A stretch of DNA of 64,000 nt from Orbilia blumenaviensis (taxonomy: Eukaryota > Ascomycota > Orbiliomycetes > Orbiliales > Orbiliaceae): positions 1,488,001 to 1,552,000 of the forward strand of contig JAVHNS010000005.1 of the NCBI GenBank assembly GCA_036872755.1. Direction: 5' to 3'. A program made the translations under genes and the position numbers. Of this stretch, positions 46,726 to 58,862 are shown one piece after another (within the stretch, counting starts at the first letter, position 1; every line of letters begins with the position of its first letter). The notes under the pieces are model-generated. The model saw only the letters and a list, made by a program, of their open reading frames with translations, was not told where the DNA came from and made no database searches.

Positions 46726-49700
46726 GAGAGAATAAAGCCTTTCGAGCACATACCCCAATATGCATTTCCTTTGTCAAGATTGATATAACTTCTGTTTTTT
46801 CGCTATACAGGATTTCACAGCTCTTCTCTTCTCTCGAAACGTTGACCGTCCTAGTTTATCTAGTATACCCTTTTATCAGCAGCCTTTGTTTCCTTTGTCT
46901 TATCACGGATTCCTTCCTCGTTACCGAACGCGATCTCCCTTGCAACTTTTTACGACATCTTTTTTTCATTTTTTTTTCGTTTTATTTTTTTTCAAAACAG
47001 CTCCGGGGTTTTGGGGTACGCGTTTCCTTATACTTTCGATTCGATATCTCCATTTTATTTCTCCAACTTTTACAATTTGGCAGTCGGCGGTATATTTTCG
47101 AATATCACGAATTTATTGCATGCTTCCCTATTATGAATAAGATACACACTTTAGCCAGTCTTTCTCAACAATTATTCTAAACCCTTTAACACAAATGTAT
47201 TTAACTATCTTGTCACTTCTCCTTCTTTTCTTTCTTCTTCCTCTTCCTATGCACATACATTTTTCTATCTTTTCTTCGAATTCTCCATTAACCTTTTACC
47301 CATTGGTTATTCTTTCTTTCCTTTCTCAAACTCCTTCATTTTCAAGCTTCAATTCTTTTGATACCCTCTAGCACTTACACTCTAGTTAGTTTAGTGGCGA
47401 GGAATCACCTGCATGTATTATCCTACCTTATTTCTTTCTTTTCTTTACCATTTTTTTCTTCTTTGCCGGATGCCCATAGAAGATCTATCCATCACGTACA
47501 TAAAAAGCGGCTTCGGAAAAGGAAAAAAAAAAAATACCATCAATTCATAATACAAAAAAGGATGGGAAACCAAAAAAAGAACAGGATGCCTCAAAAGACC
47601 TAGAACTCAATCCACATAACCGCCACACCCGTGGGGCGGTGGAGCCTATCGTAGAAGCCATGCAATAGAGATTCCTCATTGGCCGCCTCTTTTTGTCCGA
47701 TCCAGATGGCACTCAGTAGCTTCCCTTGCGTCCCCAGACTTTGAGCTTAACCCGCCACAGCATGTGGACAAACCCCTCCCAAGATCTTCTTCGAACTTGA
47801 AAGACTTTAAAAAAATTTTTCCCTACTTATGCAAGGTCCTTAGATATGGGGAATGTACACTACAATCCTTAGCCTTATGTCCACCAGCCTATCGACACCA
47901 ACGATAAGCGGGTTTCGTGCGCCACAACGTTGACGTTGCTTGCCACTTGGATTTTCAAACTTATTTGTGTGACTTAAGCTTTACTGCCTCTTAAGTTTTT
48001 TTGGTGGATGGGAAAACTCAAAAAGAGCCGTGGGCAAGGACCGATCGAACCCTGTGCGGTGGCAAAATATGTGATGGCTGGTAGACGCCAGGGGTGTGTG
48101 GTGGAGGAGAAGAAGGAAGGGTTTGGGGTTTCATGTGAATGTCGAGAGAGGCGTTCTGTGGCACATGAGTCGTCAGGGAACTGTAGTACACGCTTCATGC
48201 GTCGATAGCCAGGAAGAATGGGATTTTTACGTTGATCCCCTCTCCAGATATGTTGCACATGTTGTACAGCGGGGCCTACCGACGGGTTTCAAAAAATTAT
48301 TCTTTATCGTCAGATTCGCCTTACGAGCTGGCTTGTATGTTAATTACTCATGTTATGTACATACATACAACAAGTATGTGGGTTCTCTGCCTGTATACAT
48401 ACATACATGTATGATATGCAAACAGAGCGGAACATTCCATGTCGATACTGACTTTGCTATAGCTATGGTTGTTAAGACCTTTTGATTAACTCCTTGTGTT
48501 TCTACTCCCCTTCGCTATGCGCATGGTAGGTCATATGAACGGTTTGCCCAATCTAGCTATCGAATCATAAAAGTTGTCTTTTTTTTTTTTTTGCTTGATA
48601 TCATGACGGATCACAATGACATGCCGTCTTGCATCTGCGAAGCCCGTGCGGCTAACGGCCTCGGAATTATGAAAATTCTTGAAGAGAGCTCAAAACCTGG
48701 TTTTGAATACTCCACAATGCAAGGGAAATGGCACCAACAGGCTCTCGACACTAACGGACGATGAGGGGTCGAACGTTTATGGAGGGAAAGAAAAAAAAAA
48801 CTTTTTTTTCTTAATAATGTGCCCTATGCGCAAAGCGTGCATAAATGGTGTCTCTCGCTCACGTCCACGAGAAACTTATCCCGAGTCGCTTCAAATTTCT
48901 GTGTGTGTGTGCCGGTTTTCGATGGTCCCTGCAGGGTGTAAGCTGGAATAACAGCATGGATCCGGATCGCGAATGTAGTTTCGATTGGGCGATTTGACTA
49001 GACGCGGAGACCTTGAACATGCATGGCTCGAAGGACACTTTGGGGCTAAACAGAGAGCCCTAAGACCACTAGACCGGCGAAACCCAGGATGCAAGTTGCA
49101 ACATCAGCGCATCATATTGCAGGTTAAACAAAGTGTCAGTACGTATGTTCGTGCCAACGGTCAATGAGCAAGTTTCTGCTTAATCGATGATTCCTGCAAT
49201 TCATAAAAAAATTGAGCCAGATATATTAGGCGAAAACCATGCGGAAAATGTTTATCAGGGACAGGAAAACGGAACAAGGAAAGTAAACAAAAGAAAAACC
49301 TAGTGAGCTGCAGGCCTGACGACTGGGAGACGGTCGACGCGGGCTGGTGCGACGTCAACGTGGTAGTTTAGCCGCAAATGATGGCCATCTAGAGGAATGC
49401 AAGATTGGTTGGTCCCAAGAGATGCAGGAAGCCTGCTTTTTCTTCCCCATCGACGAAGATCGCAACGCAAACAAGTACACCATCTCCCAACCATGTGGAG
49501 TTTGATAAGATGTGCACCGCGTGGGAATCGAGCGAGAACACTTCCTGTCGAATCAATAGCGAAGAGTGAGGCCGCATGGAGAACATCACTGCCTCATACG
49601 GACGCGCACGCCCCAGAGGAGAGGTACCCGGCAGGAAAAATGAGGAACCAGAAGGTGGGATGGGATTAGCCTTTCGGCAACGTAAACCTTTTGCCGGCTG

Positions 49701-52700
49701 TATCAAGTTTCATTCTAGAATTCTAACCTGCAGGTGGGACAAACTTGTCGATCTATTACTTCATCCCGCGATGTCGAATAGCCTCGTGGGATGCATATAC
49801 CTAGACAATGTCGAGCCTTTTTCGACTTTTGAGGACATGTAAAAATAGAATGCGGACGGATTGGCGATGGTCATGTTCGGGGAAAGAATGAACGATAGAT
49901 AATCATTACCGGTATAGGACTGATTGACTTGTCGGAGACTCCGGTGCATCTCGGTCGAGCTAATGCTGTATCGTCGATGCGGCATGCCGGAAGGGGCCTG
50001 ATGTTAGGCAAGGGGATGCGGCATGAGGCATGCACATTTGAGGAATGTGTTGAGATGCGGTCGAGTTAACCCTCTAGAGCAACTAGTAGATATATGTAAT
50101 GCCAGAAGAAAAAGGCTACGTCTCAGCCACCATGGCTCCAATCTCGGATATAACAGCAAATATGCAGAGCCTCCGCAGGAACTCGAAAGTTTCTACGAAT
50201 GAGACAGCCTCTGAGACAATTCGCATCTCCAGACTGGCTGAAAGCATGGAGTCGACAGGCATTTCTATGCATGCACATCAGATCAGTTGTCCCTGGCGAA
50301 CGTGGTGTGATTGCGCTGAACTGTTAACGTTAGACACTAAGCGGGAACTCGATCGATCTGATCGAGATGCCGCTCCTTGCTGCCTGTTGCCTTGTGATTA
50401 GAATCAAATCAAAGACAGGAACCACTTCACCGGCCGCGTCCCAAATTAGGCAGGCTGAAACTTACTAGATGCATGGTTTGGCCAAAGACGCCATTACAAA
50501 CCGCGGCTCATCGAACAGCCGAGCCAGGGTAAAGGCTTTAATGAGGCATTAAGCAGGAGGCACTGTGGATATCGTTATCCTGCAAGGCCCAAAAAACTTA
50601 TGCCGTTGTTAATATTAACAGCCGGCCTCCAGCTATAGGAGATTTCGACTGATGATGCCGGTTGCAAGGACCCTGTGATGATAAGGCTGTTCGGTTGCGT
50701 GTTGTTGATGTTAGTTTGTCGGCTTGCGTTGCACGAGGTCAGGGGCATGCCAAGACAATTCTAGCGAGTATTCGAAAAGGTTCCTCGGCTTCCTATTGGC
50801 AGCGACTGCAACATCCAACAAGGCCAACTCAGTCCGGCCACTTGGACACCCCCACAGAAGATTGGCCGCACTGTTCGTGACTGCCGTTCAAGATGTTGTC
50901 TCTTCTAGAGCGGTAATAAGTGCGGGTCTCAGACGAAAGTTTCACCATGGCCAGTTGCACTATCAGTCGCCGGGATACATTTCCCGTAGCTCCTAGCCTG
51001 CGCTCGGATTCCTGTCTCATTACGAATAGATCTCATTAATTGTCTATGAATATTTGAATTAGCATGATCCGTTTGCTATTTCCCCAGACGAAGCTACTGT
51101 CAATGCATAAAGCCCATTCATTGTTGTGTATAGTATATGCATACAGCCAACATAACGCCAACAACTAATTACAATCGGGGGCGAATTAACCCCACAATGA
51201 TCGTCTCAGCCTAAGGACTCTATAAATATTGTGTATAGAGCCTTTAGTCATTAGTACTAGTGCTCGTGCCGAAAGGGTGATGGTTCAATTTGGGCTTTAC
51301 CTGGTTAACTTGTATATCGTACCATGGTCGTGGTTAAATCTCGGAACCACAAAGGCTTGATCAGTGCGCGCGGGAGAGGGACGTGGGGAATTTCGTTCCC
51401 GAGCTTGAGAATTTGCAACTGTTCGTGAAAATGAGCGAAATCAACCAATAAAAAAATTGCAGTGACAATCGTGAAGTATACCTCCATGCTTAATGCGGTG
51501 CGCGCCGCTCATTTACAAGCTTATCGCATGTTATGCACCAAATTCGAATGCTCCCAATGCGAATGTCTTAGATGGTCTGACCGAACAATACTTCAGCCGG
51601 TCGCGGGAAAAATATGAAACCTGATATCAGCTGACCTGAGAGCTGAAATAAACTCTGCGGCTGATTGCTCAACAGTGGGCCCCTTTCCGACGAGATAACA
51701 AATGAAACAGAGTAGATTCTTTAGCAACGCCACCAAGCTTAAGCCAAGAATTGTGATCGTAGAATACGATGTTTGCATAGATTAGACATACATCTTTCAA
51801 ACTGAATTGCCGTATAATTCCGTGGATATGCTACTAATATAGGCTCATATATGTACAGTGCAGTGTTGGGTGTCAGTCCTAACGATGCATCGATCTTGTA
51901 TATGCTAATAGTGTCCGAGGAGGCTTCCTTCAACCGAGATGCTCCTCAGACGGCTGATCAAATCTGTTCCTCGGAATACTGGGATATTGAAGTAGACTCA
52001 ACCCACACCTAAGAGCCCATTATAATATTAGGTGTACATGCGGAGCTGGGGGCGACTTGTGATGGTGGTGCAGCTGATGCATATTGCAACTGGGATTGTA
52101 GCACAGGCATGCGATGTTTAGCTGGCGCGCGATCTGATGGATTAAAGTACGCATATATAGTTTAGAATGCTTAAACCCGGGCCACTTCGTGCGCGCTGGC
52201 TTATGAAACCACTTAGACTGGACATGCACAGTGCGGCCCGGGGGGAGCAATACGATAGGTACACGGGAACCTACTAAATCTGCGGGCGTAGTATATCTGG
52301 CCTTCTCGTATCGAAAGATCGAGCGAGTTGGCTATGAGAATAAAGCTTAAAGGCTGATAGATCTCGCAAAGGCTTATATATACTCTAGCCCTACGAGACC
52401 AATCTAGCCGAGCTATTTTAGCTATATGCTTAGTCTCGTTCCTATCCGTGATTGCTCAAACATTCCCCTGTCGATATATCAGTCTAGCCATCACCACAAT
52501 CTCCTTGTATAGCCCTATATTTTGAACCTAATTATATACTTCATCACTTATGTTGTTTAAGTGCCTAACTTGAGACTTAAAAAGGGAAAACCACACAGAA
52601 TATGGGTACTTAGATGTGCAGTTTTCGAGGCCGGGCCGAGATGCAGAACATGCAGTTTTCCAATATAAAATAAAATTTCTGCACATTTCATTTCTGCCAA

Positions 52701-55692
52701 ATTAGTTGTTCATTCAATGCAGAAATCGAAAATGCAGGAGGCGCAGAAATGTTGACAAAACTGCACATACGAGTACCCCTAGTGTTAGGTTTTTTCTAAC
52801 TTATGTCTACTTAGGTCTTCTCACGGCTAATAGTGAATTAGGTTCTAATGCTGCAGGTCAGTATTCACACGTTAAATTTCTAAACCATCGGATGCATATC
52901 ACTAAAGACACCAGAGGGAAGGGTCCGTTCATCGATATATATTGGGGTTTACGAAATGAATCTCACCCTAGCAAACCCGACCCAAACCTCGACTAGGATA
53001 TCGAGGTTTAAGAAAAATACTTTCTATATTAGGTCCTGTATGCGTATGATTTGAGTGACCTTGGGAGACGACTCTATCTCATTTAGTCCTTGTTTTGGGG
53101 GCAAAGTTATATTGGAAAATTTTGGTAAACAGGGCGACATGAACCCGTCAATCTTTATGCATGGTAGAGGTCTGGGCACGAGGGATCCGTCCGTCTGGCA
53201 ACGAAAGGTTGTTGGTTTATTATGTGAGAATCGTAAATTAGTCTCCCTAAGGGGTATTCAGATATATATGTGGCCTTCAAAGCCGGGGTAATAGAATTTG
53301 CAAATTTCGAAGTTGCGGGGTCAAAATTTACTCTATTCGACCGCCAGGTCCTAAGATTGAGACTACAATTCACTACCGAGGCTAAACTTTCGAATTTCAT
53401 ATAGATTTGGTCTCGTAGACCAGCCTCAATGAAGCAGAACTATAGATCTGCAATTTGTGCAAATTTTTGTACGAGGGAAACTGTTTCGTCTCGTACCCAA
53501 CCCTTTGTACAAGCGGAATAAACTGTTACTTCTTGCGGTAGAAATGAAAGAAGTTAGAGAAAATCAAGTAGGGAATGCAAGTCATTATACACATATTCTT
53601 TAATAATATGTAAAAATATACATACAATGCTTTAGTATATTGCACCATTGTATACATATGTAAGAGAAGCTGATTGCCTTGCAATCCAGGGACTACGAAA
53701 TATCCTGGGCTAAAGCCTTTAATTTACGAAGTTTACCAAAATCAAAATATGGACCTCTAGGACACTGGTTATAGATACCATACTAGCCTATCACTCTACG
53801 GAGCTCGCTGGGATCCACTGATGTGGAAGTGCCCACATATATCCCACAAACAATATAAGTTAAGATGCCATCATATAACGATACTGTTGCACCATCCCAG
53901 ATGTGATCCCGGGGCAGATTGTAAGTTCTCGGCGATATCGGTTTTTTCGAAGATATATTTAACCAATTATCCCCTGGCAGAGCAAATACCGTAGATTAGG
54001 GATGGAACCAGCCGAGTATTTTGCCCTGCAGTGGCCCCCCTAATGGACTAACTATAGCTTTATTCACTTATCTTGAGAAGTTGTTTGAATACAAACATCA
54101 GATGAAAATTTCAAACTTTTTTCTATAGGCTTGATAAAAATTGCAATCTGAGACAAGATGTATCATAGTGTACTGGTCGGAGAACCTTAGTAAAACTGGT
54201 TGAAGAAAGGCTCAATTGTCATACAAATAGGTACTGATTGTGCCAGGTCTGTGACGCAATTCGGGAAAATCAAGGTATATATATATATATATATTATATA
54301 AGTTTTATGTTATCGCTTCTAGAACGTAGCCACGTGAAAGCTATAGCTGAAGTTTCTCCTAGACTACAATACGAACATATGCGCTCAAAAGATTTGGATC
54401 ATAGCGATATCAAACGGCGACTGCTCTTCTGATAATGAACTACCTGCCTGCGTATTTGGTGAAAGGAAACAACTACGTGATATAGTTTTAAGGTTTCGAC
54501 CATTGTGTGAACTGAATTTAAACACAAATTGGATGAATGGGAGGAAGCCTGGTCTCGTAAAGTAACACTCACGAAGTGGCTTGACTCCACGTAAAGGAGA
54601 CCTCGATCTTCTTTCCCAGGCCAATGCGATCCGACAGTACTTTAAAGGTAGAGATATGGAAAAGAAAGAAGAAAGTAAAAATACATGTATACAATTGGAA
54701 TGAAGGGAATGACTAGAGCCTATCCAAAATTTGCGGGCACAGCTGATTTTACTTTAAATGATTTTGGTAAGCTCCTTATCCATGTTGCCTGGTGGTATTC
54801 CTATAGGTTCAACAAGCCAAGTGTATTTCGTTTCATTAGTGCTGTGAAACGAAGAGAGAGAGAAAGAAGAGGAAAAGAAAAGAAAGTTCCTAGTAGAGAC
54901 GGTAGGCAAGGGTCGTTGACAGCTTACAGGACATCCGCACACATGCGTCAGCGCCACAGTAGTTTCCCATCTACATTGCCACTGCAGTCCGTCGCGTTGT
55001 TGTTGTATTTTGCTTTTCTGCAACACATTTTGGGAGAAATACTCGGCCTAATTACCCCTCAGCCAAGGCTCAAGGCGCACGGCTCAGAGGCATCTCGAAC
55101 CTTATCCACACCGCTATCGACTCGACATGCTGAAAAGAGTCTTAGCCCGACTCTACTATGTCTTAGAGTGTGGGGCATTGAGAAACATTCAGGTTGTATT
55201 CGCCGAATCACGGGCCGGAATATTAGCTGAAGCCTAAGATCCTCGCCTGCGCTGCATTAATGCTGTCCTTATTTTTAGGTGACGCGAAACCATCCGCATA
55301 TCAATGGAGAGGTTGGGGTTCGAGATGGGCACAGTGAGGGGCTGGCAATGCAATGGTGCGAAATGAGGGAAAAAAAGGACATTCTATGGAATATTGAATA
55401 CAAACATTGGAAATCGGGGTGGATACGGAATTAAGCCAGTATCAATGTAGTGATGCGTATCGGAACGGTATTACTACGATACTACACGAAAATAACACCA
55501 TATATTTCGGCTTATGACGGTATTCTTAAAATTATACATTGTCAGCCCAGTAATTTAGTTTGTTCATTTGGAGGATTCATTATTCATTATTTCATATATC
55601 CGTGCTAGGCATTTGCGATGCAAGTCAGAATAAAAATAGGACGTATTAATCACAAGGAATTTCGTAAGAATAATATGCATAGCAAGGTTCGC
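46726..55692. other. 9 kb gene-poor region
   Basis: 46.7-47.5 kb is T/C-rich 3' flank. Beyond that I find no supported gene. Short frames (such as 50099-50401, 100 codons, and 54685-55230, 181 codons) lack family similarity and have uneven composition. From about 50 kb the sequence is AT-rich with frequent TA steps, in keeping with decayed repeats, but I recognised no transposase or reverse transcriptase. Simple repeats: CATACATACATA near 48394 and (TA)n at 54276-54294. Confidence 0.5.
54276..54294. repeat. (TA)n microsatellite
   Basis: About nine TA units in the AT-rich gene-poor region. Confidence 0.8.
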
Positions 55693-57324
55693 TCAGACAA
55701 CTTCTTTCGGAACCACAGCGTTTTGTGAACTTTGCATGGATTTCTCGCTGCTGCCACCTGCACTGGGCTTCGACTTGTGTAGAGATCCCGTTTTTGTCGT
55801 GAACGCTGATGGCAGCGTACTGAGGAGCTTGGGAGCATAGTGTATCGCTAGTGCCCGTATCGCTGGCGCGGAAGCACAAATTAAAGTGAGATTTAACTCG
55901 ATCCTATCGCAGAGGGCCTCGAGTTAGTTCTTGAAGTTGCTTCGAATTACTCGTCGACCGTTATGCCAGTCCGGATGTACTCACATTGACCATGCATCAA
56001 TCATCAAGGGTGAACTGGATGTATCGCTATAGTTCTGAAATTCGTCAATAGTCCAAAGTCTGAAGCCACTGGCTACACAGGCACTGCATTCAAAGGGACG
56101 CCAGTTAACTAGGAATTGCGAAATTATGGAATGAATTCGATAGAACAGAACTTACACTGCGCCCAACGAAAAGGTTACGACGGCTATAACCTTCTCCCTT
56201 GGGTACAACTTCAATTGGAAGACCATTGGCATGGGAAGGATCCAGATAGCTACGTCAGTCAGGATATAGACTGATCCAAATACCAACATGGCAATTCGAG
56301 GGTTGATCCTAAACGGGCTCGGGTCATCCAGAAAATGATTCCAGTAATCAATCGGCCTATATGACAGACAGTGAACGAATATTGCAGCAACCGAGTTCGC
56401 GATTGTGACTGTTCCGGTCGCGTAAACTGCCCATTTCACATAGTTCAGTGTCGCGACACGGTAGTAAAATAGCAGCAATGAGATTTTTATAAGGCCCATG
56501 ATGAAAGGGTATATGATGCTGAGAATCAGGTAGATCTGTTCACAACGTTGTAAATCAGTTAGACAAAAACCTTTTGAAGTAGCTCCGCACCCGTGCTGCT
56601 CATACCCTATAGCCATCCTTCATCTGATTCCATGTTCTATCATAATAGGCCTGGTATTTCCCGCCTTTCGAAGCCTTGGGTTAGCTCATAGGGTATTTCG
56701 ACGGCGGGGCACTGGTTGACGGCATCTCAATAACTTACTTATATTGCTGTGATGAACAGATAGTGCCCCATATATTATAGTCAAGCCCTGGATATTAACC
56801 AATATTAGTATTAACCTTTGACTTGGGATCTATTTCATCGTCGAGATTTTTATGTTGATATGATTTTGGGGCATTAACTGACTTACAAAGCCCACGAGCG
56901 CCAGCCAATCAAAAGATCGTATACCGCCAGCCACTTTCTGGCGAGACCACATTCTCAGCCCAACCGACAAGCATGTCATAATTGTGAGTGCGATAAATAG
57001 TGGTATAATAATAGGAATTTGTTCTGGATGTGGGAGGTCTGGGATAGTAGAAACGAGATAACTGAAGTAAGACCCCGGTACAGCCTCGCCGCCAGGAATC
57101 ATCTTGAAGAAAGTGTCTACATCCGACGGTCTGGTGCCAAAGTCCTCAGTTAGGTTTTCTCGTGTGAGCTTGAACCGGTTGGCACGAATGTATTGATTAT
57201 ATATAACAAAAACCTCCCTGAGAACTACATCTGCGTATTTGGGAGATGCGGCGCCCAAATATGTCGTGAAGCTTAGGATATTTTTGACCTCGTTTTCGCG
57301 AAACGACCTCTCAATTAGAGACAT
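55693..57324 (-). CDS. Fungal 7TM rhodopsin-domain membrane protein
   Basis: 411 aa. Exons 57324-56887, 56787-56739, 56664-56606, 56535-56156, 56083-55985, 55903-55693; 1236 nt in frame. About 100 soluble N-terminal residues come first, longer than usual for the family. Then TM1 (IPIIIPLFIALTIMTCLSVG), the RSFDWLALVGF segment, GLTIIYG, IIYPFIMGLIKISLLLFYYR (TM3), AVYATGTVTIANSVAAIFVHC, VFGSVYILTDVAIWILPMPM, and a final IELNLTLICASAPAIRAL, all positions typical of the fungal rhodopsin/PTH11-related domain. The tail is Ser/Lys-rich. Such proteins are taken as receptors or membrane sensors; ligand unknown. Every exon junction is in frame, so the gene looks intact despite the AT-rich setting. Divergent from the CBM1 gene. 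Confidence 0.85.
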
Positions 57325-57842
57325 GGCGACCGGTCTTCTTATATTTTATTGTTATTATTTTGATTCATAAAACAGATATATAAGAAATAGAAAACCAAAA
57401 AAAAGGAATACCAGAACCGGAGACCCAAGTCTGTGTGTGAGGGAGGAGAGATGGTGGACTAAAGTCTTGCAAGAATCCATGTGCACATGTAAATTATATA
57501 TACATTGGCATAGAGTGTGTTTTAGCATCACATATGCATCAGGCATTCGTGCCGAGCCCAAATGATCATCCAGGTTTGTAGCTTAAACTAGAAATCTAGG
57601 CCTCTAATTGTGGGTATATATCTCCGTTAAAAAGAGGAAGTTCGGATGAGTTTGTCGCACACTTGCAGGAGCTAACTTCAAGACCATGCAGGCGCCACCA
57701 TTTTCAACACAACCAACTAGCGGTGGGGCTCACGACTGGTGAAATCCATTTAAACGATGGAACTGCTCCAACTTTTGCCTTTGCTCTGTTGGATTTATTG
57801 ACTTAGCAGCAATCCAGCTTTCTACAATCAAATACTGACAAA
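57325..57842. promoter_or_regulatory. Rhodopsin/CBM1 divergent promoter
   Basis: 518 bp between opposite start codons, the only shared control region of the two genes in the right third of the window. No specific site identified. Confidence 0.5.
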
Positions 57843-58862
57843 ATGTGGCAGCTCAGTCCAGCCAGCCTTTGGCGGTTCATTTTCTTCCTATCCCTCGCAA
57901 CGAACTGTTCTGCTAGTTATCTTAAGGCTTTGTACATCGCCCTTTTTGGCTGCTGGCCGCCGCCTAATAGCGGTGCGGGGAAAAGAAGCATTGGTGCCCT
58001 CGAAGACACTCTCTGGGTTCGCGATTTGCCCGCAAATCAAGTGCTAGAGAAGCTTAAGAGACAAGCCAATCCAAGTACCTGTGGCTGTTTAGAAACCAAG
58101 TCAGAGTTTTATGATATCACAGCCCTCGAAACTTATATGGCAACACCATTCGGTAGATGCGATATCAGAGCCTCAACCTCAAATCTCTGCCCTACGGATC
58201 ACCTTTGCGCTTGCCAAAACAATGAGACTAGTATCTGCCTACCGACGGCAATACAAACCATCACAGAGTGTGGTACACCATATTCCGGCCCAACGACACA
58301 CACGACAACCCAGTTTACGTGGCTTCTAAGCTCTCCCCTCTCAGATTTCGCTTTCCCAACAGAACAGTGCGGAGGAACACTTGCCGCTGCTGCTACTATA
58401 CGTAAGGATATTCCACCTAGCTTGATGGTTGAGTTCATAGGTTAATCATCCTCAACCGAAACAGCGTGGGAACCCACTCAAACCGTCTGCCCTGCGACAC
58501 AATCCTGTGTTTGTCAGACCGCATCGCGTTTTTCCAGGTGTATAGACACTACCGACATCGCATCCAATGGGATCCCGGCCACTTGCCTCACATGCAAGTA
58601 TGAGTTTAATTATAATCTACCACCCCCCTCTGCAACAGCCAGGCTCGGTGGCCAATGTGGTGGTAGGTGCTGGACGGGCCCGACGAATTGTCCCACTAGT
58701 GCTACTTGCTTTACGGAGACACTGCCAACACCTGGTGGATATGCAGAGTGCGCTCTCTCGAACCCGTCGCGCAGATTGAAAGTGAGGCAGGAAGGCCATG
58801 AAGTTCTGGACGTTAATCTTCCTGCAAGAGTGCAGGCCATGGCGACACCCATATATTTCTAA
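57843..58862 (+). CDS. Secreted cysteine-rich protein with CBM1-like modules
   Basis: 303 aa. Exons 57843-58401, 58465-58597, 58643-58862; 912 nt in frame. The N-terminus (MWQLSPASLWRFIFFLSLAT) is a signal peptide, with Kex2-like KR sites near residues 49 and 78. Splicing yields two QCGG modules. The C-terminal one (QCGGRCWTGPTNCPTSATC, then GGYAEC) is a good CBM1 cellulose-binding domain. The earlier one (QCGGTLAAAATI, then WEPTQTVCPATQSCVC) is a degenerate CBM1 restored only by removing the first intron. A third, partial Cys pattern (CPTDHLCACQ) lies upstream. No catalytic domain is visible. Without splicing the frame stops at 58445. A binding or adhesion role at plant cell walls is inference. 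Confidence 0.75.

Noticed and set aside
50099..50401. 100-codon + strand frame
   Set aside because: Plausible composition but no family match, no promoter or splice evidence; isolated in gene-poor DNA.
54685..55230. 181-codon + strand frame
   Set aside because: No recognisable domain, patchy composition with a GA-rich stretch giving Arg/Glu/Lys, in a stop-dense AT-rich region; no splice context.
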